Below are positions 24,622 through 34,600 of a stretch of DNA of 35,911 nucleotides, in pieces. The notes beneath the pieces were generated by a model. It saw only the letters and a list, made by a program, of their open reading frames with translations, made no database searches and was not told where the DNA came from. Each line of letters starts with the position of its first letter. Position 1 is the stretch's first letter. The position numbers were made by a program, and so were the translations under genes. Source of the stretch: Candidatus Methanimicrococcus labiotermitis (GTDB lineage Archaea; Halobacteriota; Methanosarcinia; Methanosarcinales; Methanosarcinaceae); assembly GCA_009784005.1 (NCBI GenBank), contig WRCE01000019.1, positions 1 to 35,911 of the forward strand, read 5' to 3'.

Positions 24622-25197
24622 ATGAATACAGATACTGCATCGAATGCAATGAGTCACTTCAATTTAAAGAAAAGAATGCCGCTTGTCATAGCGGCCGTAC
24701 TGACAATAGCACTTTTATTATGTTTCGCGGCGCCGGCGGGCGCAATCCCGGCCGGCACAACGCCGACCTTTGACGTTTCCGACAGCGCTAAGATTATCCC
24801 TGTGAGTCAGGGGCAGTATGAATACAACGACAGAAACAGCGGCGGCAGCAGCTTTGGCAGCGCGACAATCGTCGGCCCCGACGATCAGAATAATGGTCAG
24901 CAGAGAGCCGTTAACTATGACGATGATGACGATCAGACCGGCGGTCAGCAGAGAGCCGTTAACTATGACGATGACGATCAGACCGGCGGTCAGCAGAGAT
25001 CCGTCGACGATGATAACGGCAATGGCGAATCTAACGGCGAAGCGGGCGATGACGCCGACGCGGAAAACGAGGAAGCCGCATCAAATGACGACACATCTCG
25101 AACATGGATTTGGCTGCTTCTTTTGCTGCTGTTGTTGATTCTGGTCGTGTATGTCTACATGAACCGGGAAAAGCTTCAAAAGATGTTCGCAAAATAA
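24622..25197 (+). CDS. Small membrane-anchored surface protein, paralogue of the giant protein's two ends
   Basis: A 191-residue exported protein of unknown function. The N-terminus (FNLKKRMPLVIAAVL, then hydrophobic up to Ala-rich residue about 40) is a signal peptide nearly identical to that of the giant protein at 25668. The C-terminal anchor WIWLLLLLLLLILVVYVYMN plus a basic tail (REKLQKMF) likewise matches the giant's. Between them lie a GSFG/FGSATIVG segment like the giant's FGNATIRE, and three copies of GQQRAVNYDDDD (about residues 92-128) followed by an acidic region. So this is the giant's scaffold without its beta-helix modules. DNA repeats at 24890-25010 underlie the Asp-rich units. 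Confidence 0.8.
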   Translation: MNTDTASNAMSHFNLKKRMPLVIAAVLTIALLLCFAAPAGAIPAGTTPTFDVSDSAKIIPVSQGQYEYNDRNSGGSSFGSATIVGPDDQNNGQQRAVNYDDDDDQTGGQQRAVNYDDDDQTGGQQRSVDDDNGNGESNGEAGDDADAENEEAASNDDTSRTWIWLLLLLLLLILVVYVYMNREKLQKMFAK

Positions 25198-25260
25198 TCA
25201 GGCATAAGTTTCCGGCATAAGTTTCCGGCACGAGTTTCCGGCATGCGTTTCCATTAGGAA
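25198..25260 (+). repeat. Short tandem repeat, 13-bp unit x 4
   Basis: GGCATAAGTTTCC-type units begin right behind the stop of the small surface-protein gene. Confidence 0.75.
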
Positions 25261-25304
25261 TTCATGCCGGCGCCGTTCATTTGAATGATTCCGGCCTGTC
25301 CGGC

Positions 25305-25326
25305 TCTCATTTAAATGATTTTTTTG
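25305..25326 (+). terminator. Terminator behind the small surface-protein gene
   Basis: The palindrome TCATTTAAATGA is followed by seven T. The rest of the 25198-25667 gap holds GATTTTATT repeats (25369-25430) and the duplicated control region; no gene is seen. Confidence 0.55.
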
Positions 25327-25368
25327 ACGATTATGACTAAAAACGCTCTCTTCAATTCTTTTTTTATC

Positions 25369-25430
25369 GATTTTATTGATTTTATTGACTTTATTGATTT
25401 TATTGATTTCATTGATTTTATTGTGTTTAT
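25369..25430 (+). repeat. Short T-rich repeat, 9-bp unit
   Basis: Copies of ATTGATTTT/ATTGACTTT (about 7). Confidence 0.7.
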
Positions 25431-25509
25431 TTTATTGTTCCTCATTGTGTTTATTTCGTTTTTATTTAGTTGCATCTATTTTATTTTTATTTGAAAATAT
25501 ATCCCCTCT

Positions 25510-25667
25510 TCTGTCATTGATTTTTAGGTCACAATCACTTTTATAAATAATGTTGTAATACCTACTGCATAAATTATATTCACTTTAAAAACGGCCCTTG
25601 AAAAACGTCTTTCCGGTTAGGAAATAATTATCTGATTTATGAAAAGAACAAATGACGGGGTTACGGA
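25510..25667 (+). promoter_or_regulatory. Promoter region of the giant surface protein (copy B of the duplicated control region)
   Basis: TATA box TTTATAAATAATG at 25540-25552 follows CACAATCACTT. The downstream leader shares TTTAAAAACGGCC, AAAACGTCTTTCCG and AATGACGGGGTTACGGAATG with the leader of the small surface protein gene. Confidence 0.65.
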
Positions 25668-28600
25668 ATGAGTACAAGTACTGCGCCGAATGCAACAAGT
25701 CGAATCAATTTGAAGAAAAGAATGCCGTTTGTTATCGCGGCCGTACTGATTTTAACACTTTTTTTGGGTTTCGCTGCACAGGCAAGCACTGCTCCCGTTT
25801 GCGAAATCATAGATACTGACGGTTCGACCGTTCTACAGCAGTACATCGATTTGGCCGATGCGCTGGATGATGTTTTGGATGGTCAGACCATCAGGCTTCT
25901 GAACTCTGTCGATTATAACCAAGGAATCGAAATTTACGGAAAAGTCATCACCTTTGAAGTCGGCGATTATATCCTGAATGTGACATCCGATACAACGTAT
26001 GCGCTTTATGTAGAAGATGGCGGCGTGCTGTTGGATTCAGTCAGCGGCGAACTCAATCTTATCAGCACCGCGTCCGGTTATAGCGGTCTCTATGTTTGGA
26101 ACACAGCCTATCCGCACGATCCGCGTTTCGTTACCGTTGTGACGAACACTGAGGGTGACCACTCCGGCGCATACGTCGTCAACAGCCATGTTAAGGTTTT
26201 ACAAGATGCCAAAGGTACCTACCGCGCAGGTATGTTTGACGTCGATTCAGTCGTTGAAGTCGGTAACGCAATAGGCGGCTATTATGGCGTGGAATCTTTT
26301 TATTCATTCGTCACAGTAGATAACGCAATTGGAGACCACGCCGGCGTGATAGCCGGTCATTCTACCATTACAGTAGGAAATGCTACGGGCAGATTTAATG
26401 GAATATCTGCCGGCCAGAATTCAATCGTCACCGTTACTCATGATGTGACGAGCGACTATACAGGTGTGTATGCCACATCAGGCGGCAAAGTTACCGTTGA
26501 CGGAATCATCTCTCATTCCGGCGCCGCCAATGAGTATGTTGTGACGGGCAGTAACAGATTTACCTCGGACGACGGCGATTATGTCGGCTCTTCCAAACCG
26601 GGTTATTTTGAATTCACCGACGGCACCAGCTCCGTCTGGGTGAAAAAGAGTGCAGCCGTTTGTGAAATACTTGAAACGGGCGTTCAATACGCCGATTTTG
26701 CCGACGCGCTGAATGATGTTTTGACCGGTCAGACTATCCGGTTGCTGGAAGATATCGATTATAACCAAAACATTCTGATTACCGGAAAATCCATCACCTT
26801 TGACGTCGGCGATTTTAACCTGAACGTGACATCCTCAACAACAAATGCGTTGAATGTAACTGACGGCGGCGTGGCATTGTCGGCAGGCAGCGGCGAATTC
26901 AATGTCGTCAGCACCGCGATGAATTATGCCGGTGTGCGGGCACAGAATTCAGTCGTCGAAGTCAGTCATGCGGCGGGAGACATCGGTGTGGCTGCCACCA
27001 ATTCAACCGTCACTGTTTATAATGGTGTGGTGAGCAGTAGTCAGGGCGTTGTTGCCGAATTCGGCAGCAAGATCTACATTGACGGAATTTTATCTCATTC
27101 CGGCATTGCCAATATGTATGTTGTTCTTATGATGCCCGGCGGAATTGAATTTTTTACGAAGGGTGACGGCGATTATACCGGCTCTTCCGAACCGGGTTAT
27201 CTCGAGTACGCCTATAATACCAACTATGTCTGGATAAAAGCCTTTGTCTGTGAAATCGTTGAAACCGGTGTTCAATACTATGATTTGACAGACGCGCTGG
27301 CTGATGTTCAAGACGGTCAGACCATTCGGCTGCTGGTTGACATCGATTATAACCAAAACATCCATATTTTCGGAAAATCCATCACCTTTGACATCGGCGA
27401 TTTTTATCTGAACGTAACATCCGCGACAATGAATGCGCTTGACGTAGAGAACGGCGGCGTGGCATTGTCGGCAGGCAGCGGCGAATTCAATGTTGTCAGC
27501 ACCGCGATTTATTTTGCAGGCGCGTGGGCCATGGATTCCGTCGTTGAAGTCAGCCATGCGACGGGCTACACCGGTGTGTATTCATGGAATTCAACCGTCA
27601 CCGTCTATAACGATGCGACGGGTGACGGCACCGGAGTATCTGCCGTCCTCGGTTCTACCGTCACCGTCTATAACGATGTGACTGGCGGCATTGAAGGTGT
27701 GCATGCCCGAACTTCAATCGTCACTGTCTATAACGATGTGACGGGCGGTGACAAAGGTGTCGTTTCCGCAGCCGGCAGCAGGGTTTACATTGACGGAATC
27801 ATATCTCATTCCGGCGCTGATGACAGGTATGTTGTGCTTGACAACGTAAGTCTCTCTTACTTGAGGAAAATTGACAACAACAGTGCCGGCTCAACTGTAC
27901 CGGACTATCTCGAATACACCGACGGTACCAACTTTGTCTGGGTGAAGGCGCCTGCCGTCTTCGTTTGTGAAATCGTGGATACGGACGGTTCGACCATTCT
28001 TCAGCAGTACACCGATTTGGCCGACGCGCTGGTTGATGTTTTGACCGGTCAGACCATCAGATTGCTGGGAGATATCGATTATAACCAAAACATCATTATT
28101 TCCGGCAAGTCCATCACCTTTGACGTCGGCGATTACATCCTGAACGCGACATCCTCAACAACGCATGCGCTGAATGTAACAAACGGCGGCGTGGCATTGT
28201 CGGCAGGCAGCGGCGAATTCAATGTTGCCGGCACTTCGGCCGGTTCTTACGGTGTGCGGGCCATAAATTCAAGTGTCGAAGTCAGTCATGTGTCGGCCGG
28301 GTTAGACGGCGTGCATGCCGACAATTCAACCGTCACCGTCTATAACGATGTGACAGGAGGTCCGTCGGGACGGGGCGTTGATGCCAAAAATTCAATCGTC
28401 ACCGTTCATAACGATGTGTCGGGCGGCAGAACCGGTGTGTATGCCGCCAATTCAACCGTCACTGTCCATAACGATGTGTCGGGCGGCAGTACCGGCGTGG
28501 TTGCTGAGGATTCAACCGTCACCGTCCATAACGATGTGGCAGGAGGTTCAACGGGACGGGGCGTGGATGCCTCCAATTCAACCGTCACCGTCCATAATGA

Positions 28601-31600
28601 TGTGTCGGGCGGCAGTATCGGTGTGGATGTCGGGTTTGGCAGCAAAATTTACATTGACGGAATCTTATCTCACTCAGGAGAAACCAATTGGTATGTTTTG
28701 CTTTACAATGGCACAGTTGTGTTTTTGAGGCAGATTGACAACAATAGCGCCGGCTCAACTGTACCGGGCTATCTCGAATACACCGACGGTACCAACTTTG
28801 TCTGGGTGAAGGCGCCTCCCGTCTTCGTTTGTGAAATCGTGGATACAGACGGTTCGACCGTTTTACAGCAGTACACCGATTTGGCCGGCGCGCTGAGTGA
28901 TGTTTTGACCGGTCAGACCATCAGGTTGCTGGAAGATATCTATTATAACCAAGGCATCACTATTACCGACAAGTCCATCACCTTTGACGTTGGCGATTTT
29001 AACCTGAACGTGACAACCTCAACAACGCATGCGCTGAATGTAACAAACGGCGGTGTGGCATTGTCGGCAGGAACCGGCGAATTCAATGTTATCAGCACCG
29101 TGTCGGCTTTTGGCGGTGTGCAAGCGACGAATTCAGTCGTCGAAGTCAGTCATGCGGCGGGCGGTATGGGCGTGAATGCCGGCAATTCAACCGTCACCGT
29201 CAATAACGATGCGACGGGCACCTATAACGGTGTGAATGCTTTCGATTCAACCGTCACCGTCTATAACGATGTGAAGGGCAGTATCGGTGTGCTTGCCTCA
29301 AATTCAACCGTCATCGTTAAAAACGATGTGACGGGCGGTACGAATGGCGTGCATGCCTTGGCCGGCAGCAAAATTTACATTGACGGCGTCTTATCTCATT
29401 CAGGTGCCGACAACAGGTATGTTGTGCTTGTCACCGGTGTAAGTGCCTTCTTGAGGAAAATCGACAACAACAGTGTCTCTTCCGTGCCGGGCTATCTCGA
29501 ATACACCGACGGTACCAACTATGTCTGGGTGAAGGCGCCTGCCGTCTTCGTTTGTGAAATCGTGGATACAGACGGTTCGACTGTTTTACAGCAGTATACC
29601 GATTTGGCCGGCGCGCTGGCTGATGTTTTAACCGGTCAGACCATCAGGTTGCTGGAAGATATCGATTATAACCAAGGCATCGAAATTACCGACAAGTCCA
29701 TCACCTTTGACGTTGGCGATTTTAACCTGAACGTGACAACCTCAACAACGCATGCGCTGAATGTAACAAACGGCGGCGTGGCTTTGTCGGCAGGAACCGG
29801 CGAATTCAATGTTATCAGCACCGCGACCGGTTTTGCCGGTTTGCAAGCTCTGAATTCAGTCGTTGAAATCAGTCATGCGATGGGCGACAATGGTGTGTTT
29901 GCCGACAATTCAACCGTCACCGTCTATAACGATGTGACAGGCTTCCTCTCTGACGGCGTGTTTGCACGGGATTCAACTGTCACGGTCTATAACGATGTGA
30001 CAGGCTACTTAGGCGTGAATGCCGGGTCTTCTACCGTCACCGTTCATAATAACGCAACGGGCAGCTTCGCAGGTGTGGTTGGCCATCATTCAATCATCAC
30101 CGTCTATAATGATGTGACGGGCGGCGCAATCGGAGCGGCTGCCGAAACCGGCAGCAAAATTTACATTGACGGCATCTTATCTCATTCCGGTGCCGACAAT
30201 AGGTATGTTGTGCTTATTGTAGACACAATTATCTCAAATTTGAGTAGAAGTGACAACAACAGTGTCTCTTCCGAGCCGGGCTATCTCGAATACACCGACG
30301 GTACCAACTTTGTTTGGGTGAAGGCGCCTGCCGTCTTCGTTTGTGAAATTATTGGCATTGACGGCGTCACCGTTTTACAACAGTATACCGATTTGGGCGA
30401 CGCCCTTACTGACGTTCAAGACGGCGAGACCATCAAGCTCTTGGTTGACATTGATTACGACACGGGCATTTTGGTGCACGGCATAAGCATCACCTTCGAT
30501 GTCACCGACTTTGTCTTAAACGTGACATACGACAACGGAAACGCTCTTCGGGTAGAAACCGGCGGCGAAGTCAATTTGATTGACGGCGGCACGGGCGAGT
30601 TTAATGTCATTTGTCTGTTCACATCAGGAAGCGCTGTCAGCGTCTCAAGCGGCAAAGCCGCGGTGACAAACGTGATAAGCGACGGACTCGGCGTGCATGC
30701 CATCGGCGCGACCGTCACGGTGAGCGGTGATATAACGGGTACAGGAAACGGCGTGTCGGCAAATCTCGATTCAACCGTCAGCGTAGACGGCAATGTGACA
30801 AGCAGCGGCCCGCGCGGCATCGATGCCGGAAACAATACGTCCGTTACGGTTGGCGGCGACGTCGCAAGCGAGATTTTTGCGTCTTTCAGCACGACCGTAA
30901 ACGTTGGCGGCGATGTCACAAGCGGCGTCTCTTCGTCTTACAGCGCGACTGTGAACGTTGACGGCGATGTGGTAAACAGCGGCGGTTCTTTCGGTGTCAA
31001 TGCCACTAACGGCGGGGTCATAACGGTTCTCGGCAGCGTGACCGGAGGTACGTTCGGCGTACTGGCCGATAACGGATTCGTCACCGTCAACAGCGATGTG
31101 TCGGGCAGCGGGTTTGGTGTGAATGCCCGAAATTCAATTATCACCGTCCATAACAATGTGACGAGTGGCTCAGAAGGCGTGTGGGTCGAAAATTCAACCG
31201 TCACCGTCCATAACGATGTGATGGCCGGTTACCACGGTGTGGTTGCCTTGAATTCAACAGTCGTCATCTATAACGATGTGGAGGGAGGTCCAATGGGTCA
31301 GGCCGTGGGTGCCCGGAATTCAACCGTCACCGTCCATAACAATGTGACGGGTGGCTTATACGGCGTGTTTGCCAACGATTCAACCATCACGGTGAGCGGC
31401 GGTGTGATAAACAACGACTTTGGCGTGTCTGCCGATAATTCGACCGTAAACGTCGGCGGCGACGTGGAAAGCAACGATGTCGGCCTTCGTGCTGAAAACG
31501 AATCCGAGGTCACCGTTGACGGAATCATAACGGTGCCGTCCGGCAGGACATATATCGAAATCAACAGTGTATCTTATGATATCGGCGACTACAGCGATCC

Positions 31601-34600
31601 TTCCTCCAAATCGGGCTATCTTGAATACACAGATACCGACAGTTTCGTTTGGGTCATGGCGATTGCCGCCGTCGTCTGTGAAATTGTTGACATTGACGGC
31701 GTCACCGTTCTGCAGGAATACACCGATTTGGCTGACGCGCTGGATGACGTTTTGACCGGTCAGACCATCAGGCTCCTGACCTCAATTGATTATAATCAAG
31801 GCATCTCTATTTCAGGAAAGTTCATCACCTTTGATGTCGGCGACTATATCCTGAACGTGACATCCTCAACAACGCACGGAATGAATGTAACAAACGGCGG
31901 CGTGGCATTGTCGGCAGACACCGGCGAACTCAATGTTGTCAGCACTGAGTTATTTTCTGAAGGTGTGAGGGCCCGAAATTCATCTGTCGAAGTCAGTAAT
32001 GCGGCGGGCACCGCAGCCGGAGTGCACGCCGGTCTTGGTTCAATTGTCACTGTCTATAATGATGCGACGGGCGCCAATGAAGGTGTGCATGCTAACAATT
32101 CAACTGTCACCGTCAATAACGATGTGAAGGGCGTTTTCGGTGTGGTTGCAGAAAATTCAACCGTCGTCGTTAAAAACGATGTGACGGGCACAATCGGAGT
32201 GGTTGCCGCTTTTGGTTCAACCGTCACGGTCTATAACGATGTGACAGGCCTCTTCTCTGACGGCGTGAGTGCCAGGGATTCAACCGTCACCGTCAAAAAC
32301 GATGTGAAGAGTGGCGCAATCGGCGTGGAGGCTAATAATTCAACCGTCACCGTCAATAACGATGTGGCAAGTGGCGCAACCGGCGTGAAAGCCGATAATT
32401 CAACCGTCACCGTTGAAAACAACGTGACGAGCACCTTCTCACACGGCGTGGTTGCCGACTCTTCAACCGTTACTGTCAATAACAGTGTGAAGGGCAGCAG
32501 AATCGGCGTGGATGCCTTAAATTCGACCGTTACCGTCTCTGACGATGTAACGGGTATAGTCGGTGTGGATGCCATAGATTCAACCGTTACTGTCTCAAAT
32601 AATGTGACGGGCAGCGCGGATGGTGTGTTTGCCCTCAATTCTACAGTCATCGTCCATAACGATGTGAAGGGAGGCGACATCGGTGTGTATGCCGAAGATT
32701 CAACAGTCACCGTCCATAACGATGTGTCGGGCGGCATGTTTGGTGTGGAGGCCAATAATTCAACCGTCACCGTCTATAACAATGTGACAAGCGATGAAAT
32801 CGGTGTGGTTGCCAACGATGGCGGCAAAATTTACATTGACGGAATCTTATCTCATTCCGGCGCCGCCAATGAGTATGTTATTCTTTACGATGGCAACGTT
32901 CCCTCTTACTTTGAGCGGGACGACGGCGATTACGCCGGCTCAACCGTGCCGGGCTATCTCGAGTACACCGATGATGTCAGCTATGTCTGGATTAAAGCCT
33001 TTGTCTGTGAAATCGTTGAAACCGGCGTTCAATACTATGATTTGGGCGACGCGCTGGGTGACGTTTTGACAGGTCAGACCATCAAGCTTCTGGTTTCTTT
33101 TGATTACAACCAAGGTATCACTATTATCGGAAAATCTATCACTTTTGACGTCGGCGATTACATCTTGACCGTGACATCCGATACAACGGATGCGCTGGAA
33201 GTCGTAAACGGCGGCGTGGCATTGTCGGCAGGCAGCGGCGAACTCAATGTTATCAGCACCGCGACTGATTTTGCAGGTGTGAACGCCATGTATTCGAATG
33301 TCGAAGTCAGTAACGCGGCGGGCGACTCAATCGGTGTGTTTGCCTACGATTCAACCGTTACCGTCCATAACGATGCGACGGGCAGCATCCGGTACGGTGT
33401 GTTTGCCGATGATGATTCAACCGTTATCGTCCATAACAACGCGGCGGGCGGCATAGTCGGTGTTGTTGCCGATAATTCAACCGTCATCGTCTATAACGAT
33501 GTGACAGGGGGTACCGGCGGTGTGGTTGCCGTGGATTCAACCGTCACTGTCAATAATAATGTGACAGGCGTTATAACGGGCGTGACTGCAAACGACGGCA
33601 GCAAAATTTACATTGACGGAATTTTATCTCATTCAGGCGCCGCCAATGAGTATGTTATTCTTTCCGATGGCGGAGTTTATACTACCATTAAGAAGGATGA
33701 AGGTATTTTCGTCGGCTCAACCGTGCCGGGCTATTTGGAATACACCGATGGTACCAACTTTGTCTGGGTCAAAGCCTTTGTCTGCGAAATCGTTGAAACC
33801 GGCGTTCGATATCACGATTTGGCTGACGCGCTGGATGACGTTTTGACCGGTCAGACCATCAAGCTTCTGGTTGACCTGGATTATAATTCAGGCATCTTTG
33901 TGGACGACATAAAAATCACCTTTGACGTCACCGGCTATGTCTTTAACGTGACATCAACACAAGGAGACGCTCTTGAAGTGACCGGCGCGGGCGGCGAAGT
34001 CAATTTGATTGACGGCGGCACGGGCGAGTTCAATGTCATCTGTCGGGATTCGTCCAAAGGCGGTGTCAATGCGACTGCCGGCGGCAACGCCATGGTGACA
34101 AACGTGATGAGTGACGGATTTGGCGTGTATGCCAATCGTGCGTCCGTTACGGTGAGCGGCAATGTGACGGGTGCAGCCGGCGGCGTATCGGCCGAACTCG
34201 ACTCGGTCATCAGCGTTGGCGGCGATGTGGCAAGCAGCGGTTCTCGCGGCGTTGCTGCCGGAAACTCTTCGTCCGTCACGATTGGCGGCAACGTCACAGG
34301 CGACGTCGCTGTGTATTACGGCGCAATCGCAGACATTGGCGGCGACGTGACAAACAGCAGCGGTTCTCATGGCGTCCATGCCTTTATCGATGCGACCGTA
34401 ACAGTCGGCGGCAATGTGACCGGAAACATGACCGGCGTATGGGCCACCGGTAATTCGTTCGTAGACGTGGTCGGCGACGTGACAGGCAACGGCATCGGCG
34501 TACAGGCCGAGGATTCGATCGTCGACGTTGGCGGCGACGTGACAGGCAACAACATCGGTGTACAGGCAATTGATTCAATCGTCAGCGTGGACGGCGATGT

